Part shown: one piece after another, positions 35,461 through 44,607 of the stretch | Layout of the letters: every line of letters begins with the position of its first letter | Numbering within the stretch: the first letter of the stretch is position 1 | Origin: Paenarthrobacter histidinolovorans | GTDB taxonomy: Bacteria; Actinomycetota; Actinomycetes; Actinomycetales; Micrococcaceae | Length of the DNA stretch: 64,000 nt | Direction of reading: 5' to 3' | Assembly: GCF_014647595.1 (NCBI RefSeq) | Contig: NZ_BMPM01000006.1 | Location: 1 to 64,000 of the forward strand | Notes under the pieces: model-generated | Told to the model about the DNA's origin: nothing | Databases searched by the model: none | The model's input: the letters and a program-made list of their open reading frames with translations, nothing else | Position numbers and translations under genes: made by a program

Positions 35461-36537
35461 CTAGGTGTCTTTTTGTGAAGGGCTTGTTGCACGGATAGAA
35501 CTTTCGCGCACTACAAGGGTTGGCGCGATCGGGGTGCGGTCAACCTCCCGCCCCTCCATAGCGCCCAGGAGGACTTCCATACTCATGAGCGCCAGGGCTG
35601 TGAAGTCCTGGCGCACAGTGGTCAGGGGAGGCAGGAAATAGTCTGAACCTTCAATGTCGTCGAAGCCCACCACGCTCACATCCTCCGGGACGCGGATACC
35701 ATTTTCGGTGAACGCGCGTATGAGTCCGAGGGCAGTGTGGTCGCTCGCTGCGAAGACCGCCTGGGGCACCTTCCCCTCCCGGACAAGCCGGAGGCCGGTT
35801 TCATAGGCCCAGCGAGGACTCCAATCCCCCTCCACGCAGAGACCTGGCGGAAGTCCGGCGTCACCCAGCGCGGCCTCCCAGCCGCGCTTGCGCACACGCC
35901 CGTCAAACCAATCCATGGAGCCTGCGAAGTGCGCGATATCGGTGTGGCCCAGGTCGATGAGGTGCTGGGTGGCGAGCCGGGCTCCGAGTTCCTGGTTCTC
36001 CGAGTAAGTGAAGACTTTCGGAGTTGATGATGCTCCTGCCGCGATCATCTCGACAGGCACCCGGCATGAGGCATTCCATACGGCCGATGCCATGTCGACC
36101 AACGGTGCGACGACGATGATTCCCCCAACGCCAGTGTCGTCCAGGGTGTCCAAGGCCGCCTGCACGGACTGGTCATAGGGTTTCTCAACACTGATGACTG
36201 TGGTGGCGTAGCCCTTCTTCCGCGCTACGTTTTCCAGGGCCATGAGTGTGCCCACCGGGCCGAATCGCGGGGACCCGTCAGAGAGCAGGCCGATGGACGT
36301 GGAGCGGTTGGTGACCAGGGCGGTGGCTGCCCGGTTCCTGCGATAGCCAATGTCCTTGATGGCTTGCAGCACGCGTTCGCGAGTGGCCGCACTGACATCG
36401 GGGGCGTTGTTCAGGACCCGGGAGACGGTGCCGAAGGACACGCCGGCGACCTCCGCCACGTCGTTGATCGTCGGCTTTCGCCGCAACGTGGGACCCGTAT
36501 GTCCGTTCGCTCCACGTGGAACCGTTATGCCTGACAC
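35461..36537 (-). CDS. LacI-family transcriptional repressor
   Basis: A 358-residue regulator. The HTH and hinge are TINDVAEVAGVSFGTVSRVLN and RVLQAIKDIGYRRN, followed by a PBP1-type sugar-binding domain (GLLSDGSPRFGPVGTLM, VVGFDDIEGSDYFLPPLTTVRQD). The start is GTG 36537, with AGGAGAG close upstream; a longer TTG frame from 36564 is less likely. It is divergent from a sugar transport operon whose promoter carries three matching palindromes, so it very likely represses that operon and possibly itself. Confidence 0.88.
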   Translation of the reverse strand: MSGITVPRGANGHTGPTLRRKPTINDVAEVAGVSFGTVSRVLNNAPDVSAATRERVLQAIKDIGYRRNRAATALVTNRSTSIGLLSDGSPRFGPVGTLMALENVARKKGYATTVISVEKPYDQSVQAALDTLDDTGVGGIIVVAPLVDMASAVWNASCRVPVEMIAAGASSTPKVFTYSENQELGARLATQHLIDLGHTDIAHFAGSMDWFDGRVRKRGWEAALGDAGLPPGLCVEGDWSPRWAYETGLRLVREGKVPQAVFAASDHTALGLIRAFTENGIRVPEDVSVVGFDDIEGSDYFLPPLTTVRQDFTALALMSMEVLLGAMEGREVDRTPIAPTLVVRESSIRATSPSQKDT

Positions 36538-36636
36538 GCTCTCTCCTGTCCCCACAGCGGCCAACCGGGCCGATGCGTACCAATACTACGTCCGCACGCC
36601 CTGTCCGGTGTCCTGAAACCGGACATGGCGTGATGT

Positions 36637-36708
36637 TTGACACTTTCTACCGTAAACGTTTACGATCGGTTCCGTAAACGTTCACGGACTTCCTCGTAAG
36701 CGATTACG
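36637..36708 (+). promoter_or_regulatory. sugar-operon promoter with three LacI-type operators
   Basis: TTGACA (36637-36642) and TACGAT (36661-36666) form a promoter with an 18-base spacer. Three 14-bp palindromes follow: CGTAAACGTTTACG (36651-36664, perfect, covering the -10), CGTAAACGTTCACG (36673-36686) and CGTAAGCGATTACG (36695-36708). Their starts are exactly 22 bp apart, two helical turns. They match operators of LacI-family sugar repressors, and the divergent LacI gene is the obvious ligand. The leader 36709-36882 shows no further element I can support. Confidence 0.8.
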
Positions 36709-36882
36709 GCCCAGATTCACCAAGGATGAAGCGGGCCTCTCCCCAGGCTCTTCGGCGTCCACCATCGACGGTTCAGCCGAGGAAGACCTGTCCTTTCACC
36801 GGTTCCAGGCGGGCTGGTCCCCACCGACCGCCCCACGACACCCGAACCACCCATACATCCACTCAAAAAGCACTGGAGAACA

Positions 36883-38043
36883 ATGATGATCCGCAGGCTT
36901 CCCCTCGTGGCTTTGGCCGCTGCCCTGTCACTATCCGTAGCCTCGTGCAGCAGTTCGGCAGCGGGCACATCGAATGCGCCGGATGCCGGCGTGTCCGAAA
37001 AGGCCCAGCTGGCTCTTGACAAGATCAAAGGCCAGGTCCTGAGCAAGGGACCCAACGGAGAGACCCCCTCACCGGCATCCGTGGCAGATCTGACGCCGGA
37101 GGAGATCGACAAGGTCAAGGCACTCAACGCCAAGGCTGCAATCGTGATGCACTACGGTGGCAACGACTGGGCAACGGCGCAGGTCAACGGGCTCAAGAGT
37201 GAATTTGAAAAGCTCGGCATCAAGGTCATCGCCACAACGGACGCGAACTTTAAGCCGGACAAGCAGGTTTCGGACATCGAGACCGTCATGACGCAGGACC
37301 CGGATGTGATTGTCTCCATCCCCACAGACCCTGTAGCCACGGCCTCCGCATACAAGAAGGCCGCAGCTTCCGGCACAAAACTCGTCTTCATGGACAACGT
37401 CCCCCAGGGGCTTACTCCGGGCACGGACTACGTTTCGGTTGTTTCAGCTGACAATTACGGCAACGGTGTGGTTTCCGCCCACCAAATGGCCAAAGCCCTC
37501 GGCGGCAAGGGCAAGGTTGGCCTTGTGTTCCACCAGGCCGACTTCTTCGTGACCAAACAGCGCCATGAGGGATTCAAGGACACCATCACCAAGGAATACC
37601 CGGAAATCCAGATCGTGGAGGAAAAGGGCATCGCAGGCCCGGACTTCGCTGGCGACGCGCAGGCTGCAGCCAACGCCATGATCAGCAAGTACCCCGACCT
37701 GTCCGGTATCTGGGCCGTGTGGGACGTTCCTGCCGAAGGCGTCATGGCGGCCGCCCGCGCCGCCGGCCGGCAGGATTTGAAAATCGCTACGGAGGACCTG
37801 GGGAAGAACGTGGCCATCGCCCTGGCCAAGGACGAACTCGTCGTCGGTCTTGGTGCCCAGGTTCCGTTCGACCAGGGCGTCACCGAAGCCCGGCTCGCTG
37901 CCGGGGCACTTATCGGCAAGCAGGCACCTCCATACGTGGCCCTGAGCGCCCTTCCTGTTGACCACTCAAACGTCCTTGATGCCTGGAAGCAGGTTTACCA
38001 CGAGGACGCTCCCAAGGACATTCAGGACTCCTACAAGAAGTAG
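36883..38043 (+). CDS. sugar ABC transporter substrate-binding lipoprotein
   Basis: A 386-residue lipoprotein with signal peptide and lipobox SVASC (Cys about 22), then a 60-residue linker and a PBP1 ribose-type binding fold (AAIVMHYGGNDWATAQVNGLKSEFEKLGIKV; GIWAVWDVPAEGVMAAARAAG). It captures sugar for the ATPase and permease that follow. The ligand is unknown; isomerase and dehydrogenase partners suggest a cyclitol or a modified sugar. The start has GGAGAAC just upstream; two ATGs are adjacent. Confidence 0.87.
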   Translation: MMIRRLPLVALAAALSLSVASCSSSAAGTSNAPDAGVSEKAQLALDKIKGQVLSKGPNGETPSPASVADLTPEEIDKVKALNAKAAIVMHYGGNDWATAQVNGLKSEFEKLGIKVIATTDANFKPDKQVSDIETVMTQDPDVIVSIPTDPVATASAYKKAAASGTKLVFMDNVPQGLTPGTDYVSVVSADNYGNGVVSAHQMAKALGGKGKVGLVFHQADFFVTKQRHEGFKDTITKEYPEIQIVEEKGIAGPDFAGDAQAAANAMISKYPDLSGIWAVWDVPAEGVMAAARAAGRQDLKIATEDLGKNVAIALAKDELVVGLGAQVPFDQGVTEARLAAGALIGKQAPPYVALSALPVDHSNVLDAWKQVYHEDAPKDIQDSYKK

Positions 38044-38096
38044 CCATCCGACGGTGCGGGGGAATGCACCCCCGCACCGCGCCGAAAGGGCGGGAA

Positions 38097-39605
38097 ATGA
38101 ACACCGCAGACAATGTCGTCGAAATGCGCTCGATATCCAAGGCCTTCAACGGCGTACCCGTTCTGAAGGATGTCGGTTTCGATGTCCGGAAAGGCGAGGT
38201 CCACGCACTGGCCGGCGGCAACGGGGCCGGCAAGTCCACGCTCATGAAGATCCTCCAGGGCGTCTACCAGGCAGACACCGGCGAAATCCTGATCGGTGGC
38301 AACCCGGCCGCCATCAACTCAATCCAGGACGCGAAGTCCGCCGGAATCGGGATGGTCTTCCAGGAATTCAGCCTCGTACCCAGCCTGACCGTTGCGCAGA
38401 ACATCTTCCTCGGCGCTGAGCCGCTCGGCCGGGGCGGACTGATCGATGACCGCGCCGCGGTGCGGCGGGCCAAGGAAGTTTTTGCCGAGATGGAGGTGGA
38501 CGTCGACGCCGGTGCCGAAGTCTCGCGGTTGGGCACCGCCTATTGGCAGCTGACCGAGATCGCCAAGGCCCTGGCGCAGAACGCCCAAGTGCTGATCATG
38601 GATGAGCCCACGGCAAGTTTGGCCCGGCACGAGTCCGAAGCGCTCTTCGAACTGATAGACCGTCTCAAGCAGCGCGGAATCTCGATCATCTACATCTCCC
38701 ACCGCATGGACGAGGTATACAGGCTCGCAGACCGGATCACCATCCTCCGCGATGGAAAGCACCTCCTCACCGAACCGCTGACCGACGTCACTCCCGAACA
38801 AATTGTCGAAGGAATCGTTGGCAAGAAGGTCGAGGGCCAACTTTCCTATCGCGCGCGCAATGACATCGCCCACGACAGCGAGCCGTTGCTGGAAGTTCGC
38901 GGACTCAACGCGGGACACCGGGTCCGGGACGTGTCGTTTGCACTCCGGCCCGGCGAGATTCTCGGTTTGGCCGGACTCATGGGCAGCGGGCGGACAGAAC
39001 TCGCGCGGGCACTTTTCGGCATCGACAAACTGGACAGCGGGCAAGTACTTATCCGGGGCAGGAAAGTCACCCTTGCATCTCCGCAGCAGGCAATCAACGC
39101 CGGCATCGCCCTTGTCCCGGAGGATCGCAGAGCCCAAGGCCTCGTCCTGGAGCACTCCGTCCAGGACAACCTGCTCCTCCCGCTCCTGCAGCACATCCAG
39201 CGTGGCCCCCTTCTGGATGGCGCCAAAGGCAACGAGTTGTCCGCCTCGCTGATCAAGAGATTCGCAGTCAAGGTCGCCCACCCGCACCGCCCCGTGCGGC
39301 TGCTCTCGGGCGGCAACCAACAAAAAGTGGTCATCGCCAAGTGGCTGGGCACCGATCCGGACATCCTGATCCTCGATGAGCCGACGGCCGGCGTCGACAT
39401 CGGTACCAAGAGCGAAATCCTGGACATGATCCGCGAGCTGGCGGGCGATGGCAAAGCCATCATCGTCATCTCCTCCGAGTATCCCGAACTACTCGCGGTC
39501 AGCGACCGCGTCCTCGTCCTCAAGGACGGCTCCATCATCCGCGACATCCCCCGCAGCGACATTGCTGACGAGGAATATCTACAACTTGCAGTCCAGGGAG
39601 TCTGA
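38097..39605 (+). CDS. sugar ABC transporter ATP-binding protein (CUT2 type)
   Basis: A 502-residue double-ABC protein as in RbsA/MglA. The first half has Walker A AGGNGAGKST and Walker B VLIMDEPTAS; the second has the degenerate Walker A GLMGSGRTEL usual for this group, signature LSGGNQQKV and Walker B ILILDEPTAGVD. The first-half signature is unusual: RLGTAYWQLTEIAKAL replaces the common LSVAQQQ form. ATG 38097 has GAAAGGGCGGG upstream; an earlier ATG at 38064 is rejected. Confidence 0.9.
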   Translation: MNTADNVVEMRSISKAFNGVPVLKDVGFDVRKGEVHALAGGNGAGKSTLMKILQGVYQADTGEILIGGNPAAINSIQDAKSAGIGMVFQEFSLVPSLTVAQNIFLGAEPLGRGGLIDDRAAVRRAKEVFAEMEVDVDAGAEVSRLGTAYWQLTEIAKALAQNAQVLIMDEPTASLARHESEALFELIDRLKQRGISIIYISHRMDEVYRLADRITILRDGKHLLTEPLTDVTPEQIVEGIVGKKVEGQLSYRARNDIAHDSEPLLEVRGLNAGHRVRDVSFALRPGEILGLAGLMGSGRTELARALFGIDKLDSGQVLIRGRKVTLASPQQAINAGIALVPEDRRAQGLVLEHSVQDNLLLPLLQHIQRGPLLDGAKGNELSASLIKRFAVKVAHPHRPVRLLSGGNQQKVVIAKWLGTDPDILILDEPTAGVDIGTKSEILDMIRELAGDGKAIIVISSEYPELLAVSDRVLVLKDGSIIRDIPRSDIADEEYLQLAVQGV

Positions 39606-39608
39606 ACA

Positions 39609-40595
39609 GTGAGCAAGACAAACACCATCGCGCCACGGGACACCGGGGCACCCCGCAACGTCGGCACCATCCTGAAGGACCTCGACTGGCGACGCTACGT
39701 CATTTACATTGGCTTCGTCGTCGTCTTCCTCATCTTCGCGGTCCTGCTTCGTGACCAGGGATTCCTGTCGCCGAACAACCTGCTGAACATCTTCCGGCAG
39801 ACGGCCACCATCACCGTCATAGCAGTGGGCATGACCTACGTCATCGCCTGCGCGGAGATCGACCTGAGCGTGGGATCCGTGGCCGGCCTCTCCAGCGTCT
39901 GCACAGCAATGGCCCTTTCCCAATGGGGCCTGGTCCCGGGCATCCTTGCCGGACTGGCTGTGGGCCTCGTGGTCGGATCGGTCAACGGCGCACTGGTCAG
40001 CCTCCTTGGCATCCCCTCCTTCCTCGTAACACTCGGCATGCTCGGCATTGCCGTGGGCGTTGCGCAATGGATCACAGCCTCCGCGCCGCAGCCCATCCTG
40101 AACGACACGTTCAACACAGTGTTCGGATCCGGCAACTTCGGCCCCATTCCCGGCCTTGTGGTCTGGAGCGGCATCTTTGTTGCCATTGGCGCCGTCGTGC
40201 TGAACCGGACCAAATTCGGGCGGCAGGTCCTGGCAACAGGAGGCAACCGCAACGCCTCGGAGTTCACTGGCATCAACACCAAACGCATCAAGTTCCAGGT
40301 GCTGCTGATCTCCGGCATGGTTGCCAGTGTTGCCGGGATGCTCTACGCCGGCCGCCTCCAGTCGGGACGGTTCCAGTGGGGTGCCGGCGATGAACTCTCG
40401 GCCATCGCTGCAGTCATCCTGGGCGGGACAAGCCTCTTCGGCGGTTTCGGCTCCATCATCGGAACTCTTTTCGGCGCCCTTCTGATCGGTCTGATCAACA
40501 ACGGACTGATCCTGGCGGGGCTCGACAGCAGCCAGCAGCAAGTAGTGCGCGGAGCGATCATCATCCTGGCAGTCGCCCTCGCCCGGAAGAAGTGA
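39609..40595 (+). CDS. sugar ABC transporter permease (CUT2 type)
   Basis: A 328-residue RbsC-like permease with about nine or ten membrane segments and the conserved loop AGRLQSGRFQWGAGDELSAIAAVILGGTSLFGGFGS that contacts the ATPase. It begins at GTG 39609, three bases after the ATPase stop. One permease gene with one double ATPase is the standard CUT2 composition. Confidence 0.9.
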   Translation: MSKTNTIAPRDTGAPRNVGTILKDLDWRRYVIYIGFVVVFLIFAVLLRDQGFLSPNNLLNIFRQTATITVIAVGMTYVIACAEIDLSVGSVAGLSSVCTAMALSQWGLVPGILAGLAVGLVVGSVNGALVSLLGIPSFLVTLGMLGIAVGVAQWITASAPQPILNDTFNTVFGSGNFGPIPGLVVWSGIFVAIGAVVLNRTKFGRQVLATGGNRNASEFTGINTKRIKFQVLLISGMVASVAGMLYAGRLQSGRFQWGAGDELSAIAAVILGGTSLFGGFGSIIGTLFGALLIGLINNGLILAGLDSSQQQVVRGAIIILAVALARKK

Positions 40596-40667
40596 CGGTC
40601 CATGACCGCCACACCACATGCCGGGATCATCGGCACAGAATTCATGGGCACTGAAAGGCAAATTCAC

Positions 40668-41483
40668 ATGAAACTCGGTTACTGTTCCATCACCTGGGGC
40701 GGCGTGGTCGGCCACGCCCAAGGCGTGACAAGCGTCAAGGACCTTTTCTACATGACCCACGGATCCATGCGGGACGCCGTGGGCGACATCGCCGCCGTCG
40801 GCTATCAGGGCGTGGAGATGTTCGACGGCAACCTGGCCGAATATGCCGACAAGCCCGAAGAGCTCAAAGAAATCCTCAGCAGCAACGGCATCGCGCTGAC
40901 CAGCGTGTACACGGGCGCCAACTTTATCTACGCAGACATCCTTCCCGACGAAATGCACCGAATCCACAGGGCGGCAGAACTGGCGGCAAATTACGGAGCT
41001 GAACGGCTCGTGGTCGGAGGTGGTGCACGGCGGGCTGCAGGAACCACCGACCAGGACTACCACCTCCTCGGCCACGCTCTGGACCGCGTGGCGGACATCG
41101 CGGAGAGCTTCGGCCTGTCTGCGAGCTACCACCCGCACCTCAGCACCATCGTGGAGAGTCCGGACGAGCTGGACAGGCTCATGCCGCTTACCCGGATCGG
41201 CTTTTGTCCTGACACCGCCCACCTCGCAGCAGGTGGAGCCGACCCGGCCGCGGTCATCCGGAAGTACCCCGACAGAATCCAGCACGTCCATCTCAAAGAC
41301 TTCCAAGCGGACCCGTTCAACTTCCTCCCCTTGGGCCAAGGCGAACTCGATTTCCCGGACATCATCGCTGCCATCCGGGAAAGCGGCTACGACAGTTGGC
41401 TCATGGTAGAGCTCGACAACTATGACGGCGACCCCCGCGAAGCAGCAAAAATCAGCAAAAAGTACCTCGAGACACTCCTCTAA
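40668..41483 (+). CDS. sugar phosphate isomerase/epimerase, TIM-barrel
   Basis: A 271-residue protein of the xylose-isomerase-like TIM-barrel family (AP_endonuc_2), resembling IolE/IolI. Metal-binding residues are visible in YQGVEMFDG, SYHPHLSTIVE, GFCPDTAHLAAGG, QHVHLKDF and SWLMVELDNY. Known relatives dehydrate or isomerise inosose or keto-sugars. ATG 40668 (MKLGYCSITWGG) has GAAAGG upstream; a frame from 40602 adds 22 residues without family likeness. Confidence 0.82.
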   Translation: MKLGYCSITWGGVVGHAQGVTSVKDLFYMTHGSMRDAVGDIAAVGYQGVEMFDGNLAEYADKPEELKEILSSNGIALTSVYTGANFIYADILPDEMHRIHRAAELAANYGAERLVVGGGARRAAGTTDQDYHLLGHALDRVADIAESFGLSASYHPHLSTIVESPDELDRLMPLTRIGFCPDTAHLAAGGADPAAVIRKYPDRIQHVHLKDFQADPFNFLPLGQGELDFPDIIAAIRESGYDSWLMVELDNYDGDPREAAKISKKYLETLL

Positions 41484-41504
41484 GCCCATCTTCACGGAAG
41501 GACC

Positions 41505-42686
41505 ATGATTTACATGCAGAACCTTAATGTCGGCCTCATCGGTGGAGGCTTCATGGGCAAGGCCCACTCGCTGGCCTACGCCGCCATGCCCATGTTCTTC
41601 TGGCCTGCTCCGGCACTGCCGGTCCGCAAGGTCATCGCAGAGGCGAACCCCGAATTGGCCGCAGAAGCCGCCCGGCGCTTCGGCTTCGAAAACTCCACGT
41701 CGGACTGGCGGACAATCATTGATGATCCGGACATCCACGTCGTCGATATCGCGACGCCCAACCATCTCCACGCTGAAATCGCCATCGCCGCAGCCGAAGC
41801 GGGCAAGCACATCATTTGTGAGAAGCCCCTCGCACGTACCGGCGAAGAGTCCAAGGCCATGTACGACGCCGTCAAGGACAAGGACATCGTCCACATGGTC
41901 GCCTTCAACTACCGGCGCACCCCCGCGGTTGCCCTGGCAAAGAAGTACATCGAAGAAGGTGCAATCGGCCAGATTCTCAATTTCCGTGGAACCTACCTCC
42001 AGGACTGGAGCGCCGACCCGAACTCACCACTGTCATGGCGGTTCCAGAAGTCCATCGCAGGCTCCGGCGCCCTCGGCGACATCGCAACCCATGTTATGGA
42101 CATGGCCCGATACCTCGTGGGAGAGTTCAGCGCTGTCAATGCAGTCCTGTCAACATGGATCCCGGAGCGGCCGGTCCAAACAGCGGGAGCCGATGCACTC
42201 GGCACCATACGGGGTGGAGAAGGCCCGCGGGGCAAGGTTGACGTCGATGACGAAGTGATGACCATGATCCGCTTCGCGAACGGAGCCGTCGGATCCGTCG
42301 AAGCAACACGCAACGCGCACGGCAGGAACAACTACATCACCTTCGAAATCCACGGAACCGAAGGCAGCATCGTCTTCAACTACGAGCGACGCGACGAGCT
42401 GCAGGTCTGTTTCGCTTCCGACCAGGCAGATCGTCGCGGTTTCCGGACCGTTTACACAGGCCCGGCCCACCCCTACGGTGAGGGGCTGTGGCCCATTCCG
42501 GCCCTGGGCATTGGCTACGGAGAGACCAAGATCATCGAGGCCCACGACTTCTTCAAGGCAATCTCCGAAGGCGGAAGCGTTAACCCGAACTTCGCCGACG
42601 GCTATCAAGTCGCCCTCATCGACGACGCGATCATCGAATCCGCGGCCAAAGAGACCTGGGTTGAGGTTCCACAAGTAACCGACTGA
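41505..42686 (+). CDS. Gfo/Idh/MocA family oxidoreductase
   Basis: A 393-residue NAD(P)-dependent dehydrogenase: Rossmann motif VGLIGGGFMGKAHSLAY at 8-24, the catalytic lysine in ICEKPLARTGEES, and a C-terminal substrate domain with GDIATHVMDMARYL carrying the conserved Asp/His. It probably oxidises a hydroxyl of the imported sugar or cyclitol. The start has GGAAGG just upstream, 21 bases after the isomerase stop. Confidence 0.88.
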   Translation: MIYMQNLNVGLIGGGFMGKAHSLAYAAMPMFFWPAPALPVRKVIAEANPELAAEAARRFGFENSTSDWRTIIDDPDIHVVDIATPNHLHAEIAIAAAEAGKHIICEKPLARTGEESKAMYDAVKDKDIVHMVAFNYRRTPAVALAKKYIEEGAIGQILNFRGTYLQDWSADPNSPLSWRFQKSIAGSGALGDIATHVMDMARYLVGEFSAVNAVLSTWIPERPVQTAGADALGTIRGGEGPRGKVDVDDEVMTMIRFANGAVGSVEATRNAHGRNNYITFEIHGTEGSIVFNYERRDELQVCFASDQADRRGFRTVYTGPAHPYGEGLWPIPALGIGYGETKIIEAHDFFKAISEGGSVNPNFADGYQVALIDDAIIESAAKETWVEVPQVTD

Positions 42687-42694
42687 TCCCATGA

Positions 42695-42733
42695 GGGAGG
42701 GACGGGGAGGATCCGTCCCTCCCCGTCCCTCCC
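42695..42733 (+). terminator. strong hairpin between dehydrogenase and ABM genes
   Basis: A perfect 16-bp stem: GGGAGGGACGGGGAGG (42695-42710) with its complement at 42718-42733, loop of seven. No T run follows. It could attenuate transcription into the last gene or stabilise the upstream mRNA. Confidence 0.6.
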
Positions 42734-42754
42734 GGCCGTAACCAAGGAAGTTAG

Positions 42755-43069
42755 ATGCCTACCAACGAAAAGACCGCCGAAGTATGGCTCATGCCGGTAT
42801 TCACCGCCAAAGCAGGGCGCGAAAGCGAGCTGCAAAGAGTCCTCAGCGCCCTGCAATCAGACAGCCGAAAGGACCCCGGATGCCTGGAGTACACCGTTTT
42901 CGCCGATGTGCAGCGGCCAGGCACCTTCGTCATGTTTGAAAACTGGGCCAGTCACGAAGATCTGGAAACACACAACCGGCAACGGCATGTGAAGGACTTC
43001 GTGGAGGCAGTGAAGCCTTTGCTGGAAGTGCCCTTCTCCGTGACCACCCTCGCACCCCTCACCCCATAA
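42755..43069 (+). CDS. ABM-domain monooxygenase-like protein
   Basis: A 104-residue single-domain dimeric alpha/beta-barrel protein of the antibiotic biosynthesis monooxygenase family: MPVFTAKAGRESELQRVLSAL, DPGCLEYTVFADVQRPGTFVMFENWAS and HVKDFVEAVKPLL. Relatives include quinol monooxygenase YgiN and the isomerase LsrG. Position at the end of a sugar operon suggests action on a catabolic intermediate; that is inferred. AAGGAAG precedes the ATG. Confidence 0.8.
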   Translation: MPTNEKTAEVWLMPVFTAKAGRESELQRVLSALQSDSRKDPGCLEYTVFADVQRPGTFVMFENWASHEDLETHNRQRHVKDFVEAVKPLLEVPFSVTTLAPLTP

Positions 43070-43133
43070 GACACACGCCACGATTAGCTGTCGCTGCCCT
43101 CCCAAGCCGGGTTCCGGCGTCGGGCGTTAACGG

Positions 43134-43170
43134 CAGGTGCCCCGCACCCTGGACGGGAGCGGGGCACCTG
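43134..43170. terminator. hairpin between convergent genes
   Basis: CAGGTGCCCCGC (43134-43145) pairs with GCGGGGCACCTG (43159-43170) across 13 bases, between the ABM gene and the oppositely oriented aldo-keto reductase. It probably terminates both. Confidence 0.65.
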
Positions 43171-43184
43171 GTAAGGCGTGGACC

Positions 43185-44024
43185 TTAGGCGAAGTCGGAG
43201 ACTGCCGGGTCCGGACCGATGCGGCCTTCGGCACCGCGGTCCAGGCTGTTGATGGCCTCGACGTCGGTGGCGTCCAGCGTGACGTCCAAGGCGGCGAAGT
43301 TCTCCTGGATGCGGGACTCCGTGACCGACTTGGGGATCACTACGTTGCCGATGGCCAAGTGCCATGCGATGACAACCTGCGCCGGCGTGGCACCGTGCTT
43401 GGCTGCGATCTCAGCAATTGTGGCGCTCTCCAGGAGCTCACCACCCTGGCCCAGCGGGGACCAAGCCTGGGTCAGGATGCCCTTGGAGGCATTGAACTCA
43501 CGCAGCTCGGCCTGGTTGAAGAAGGGGTGCAGCTCAACCTGGTTGATGGCCGGGACAACGCCGGTTTCATCGATGATGTGCTGCAGGCCTTCCTTGGTGA
43601 AGTTGGAGACACCAATGGACTTGACCCGGCCGCGCTTCTTGAGCTCGATGAGGGCCTTCCAGGTGTCGACGTACTTCTCCTGCTTGGGCTGCTGCCAGTG
43701 GATGAGGTAAAGGTCCAGGGTTTCGAGGCCAAGGCGGTCGAGCGACTTCTCAAAAGCCTCCAGCGTGGATTCGTATCCCTGGTCCGCGTTCCACAGCTTG
43801 GTGGTGATGAAGATTTCATCGGCGGAAAGACCCGAGGAGGCGATGGCACGGCCAACGCCGGCCTCATTGCCGTAGATCTTGGCGGTATCGATGTGGCGGA
43901 ACCCGGCGTCGAAAGCCTGGCGTACTACCTTTTCGGCTACATCGTCTTCAACCTGCCACACCCCGTAGCCGAGCTGGGGAATGGTGTTGCCGTCGTTAAA
44001 AGTAAGTTCTGGTGACGAAGTCAT
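43185..44024 (-). CDS. aldo/keto reductase, diketogluconate-reductase-like
   Basis: A 279-residue NADPH-dependent (alpha/beta)8 reductase. The catalytic tetrad is visible: Asp in GFRHIDTAKIYGNE, Tyr in the same motif, Lys in ITTKLWNADQG and His in DLYLIHWQQP; the cofactor segment is VIPKSVTESRIQENF. The family is broad, so the substrate is open. ATG 44024 is preferred, with GGCAGG upstream; 44033 and 44102 are alternatives. It is probably transcribed apart from the bpa gene pair. Confidence 0.88.
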   Translation of the reverse strand: MTSSPELTFNDGNTIPQLGYGVWQVEDDVAEKVVRQAFDAGFRHIDTAKIYGNEAGVGRAIASSGLSADEIFITTKLWNADQGYESTLEAFEKSLDRLGLETLDLYLIHWQQPKQEKYVDTWKALIELKKRGRVKSIGVSNFTKEGLQHIIDETGVVPAINQVELHPFFNQAELREFNASKGILTQAWSPLGQGGELLESATIAEIAAKHGATPAQVVIAWHLAIGNVVIPKSVTESRIQENFAALDVTLDATDVEAINSLDRGAEGRIGPDPAVSDFA

Positions 44025-44158
44025 GTTTGTCATCCTGCCAGCTACGGCCCGGTTCATGGGCGGATTATGACGAAGATCAGCTATCCGCTTAACTTCTTGC
44101 ATACAGGGAATAAGGGCGCACGCGTGTAGTTGCCAACGCCTTACTTATTCGTGAATCG

Positions 44159-44599
44159 TCACGGATTGAGTTGGCGCTCCGCGTCGGCCACCTGCTCGAA
44201 GACGGACTCCGCCCGGCGTCGCACGGACAGTGCACCAACCGGGACAGGACCCACAGCCAAACGCAGCATCGCCGCAGCCTCCGCCGTGGTGGCGAGCGAG
44301 TTTCCGGCTTTCGACAACGCCCGGTGCACACCCGCAAGCGCCCCCGGCACGTCCAGCCCATCGCTGGGCGAGCGTTTCTGCGCCTCTACGCAGATGCTCC
44401 GCACGCGCGGGGACAACTCCGCCAGTTCATTGGCGATCTGTACAAGCTCGTTGTAAAGCTGCTCGTCGTCGACGCCTTCAAGGACCTGGTGGTAACGGTC
44501 CAGCCCGCGATGGAAGCGGTCATGGGCACGGCGCCACAAGCCCTTGCCGAGCTCAAGATCGTCCTTCCGCCCCTGCCGGACGGCCCCAAAGAAACCCAC
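44159..44599 (-). CDS. helical protein of unknown function beside bpa
   Basis: A 146-residue, all-helical-looking protein (RFHRGLDRYHQVLEGVDDEQ; LVQIANELAELSPRVRSICVEAQKRS) without signal peptide or membrane segment. I do not recognise a named domain. The GTG start comes eight bases after the stop of the proteasome-activator gene on the same strand, so the two are probably co-expressed. Confidence 0.7.
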   Translation of the reverse strand: MGFFGAVRQGRKDDLELGKGLWRRAHDRFHRGLDRYHQVLEGVDDEQLYNELVQIANELAELSPRVRSICVEAQKRSPSDGLDVPGALAGVHRALSKAGNSLATTAEAAAMLRLAVGPVPVGALSVRRRAESVFEQVADAERQLNP

Positions 44600-44607
44600 C
44601 CGCGAGC

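Noticed and set aside
36726..37019. 97-codon frame in the leader of the sugar operon
   Set aside because: It begins after AAGG but overlaps the binding-protein signal sequence and ends inside it; the peptide is Pro/Arg/His-rich and random-looking.
39579..41894. 771-codon frame on the minus strand
   Set aside because: It is antisense to the permease, isomerase and dehydrogenase genes, which show clear family motifs; the antisense peptide is His/Asp/Gly-rich shadow sequence.
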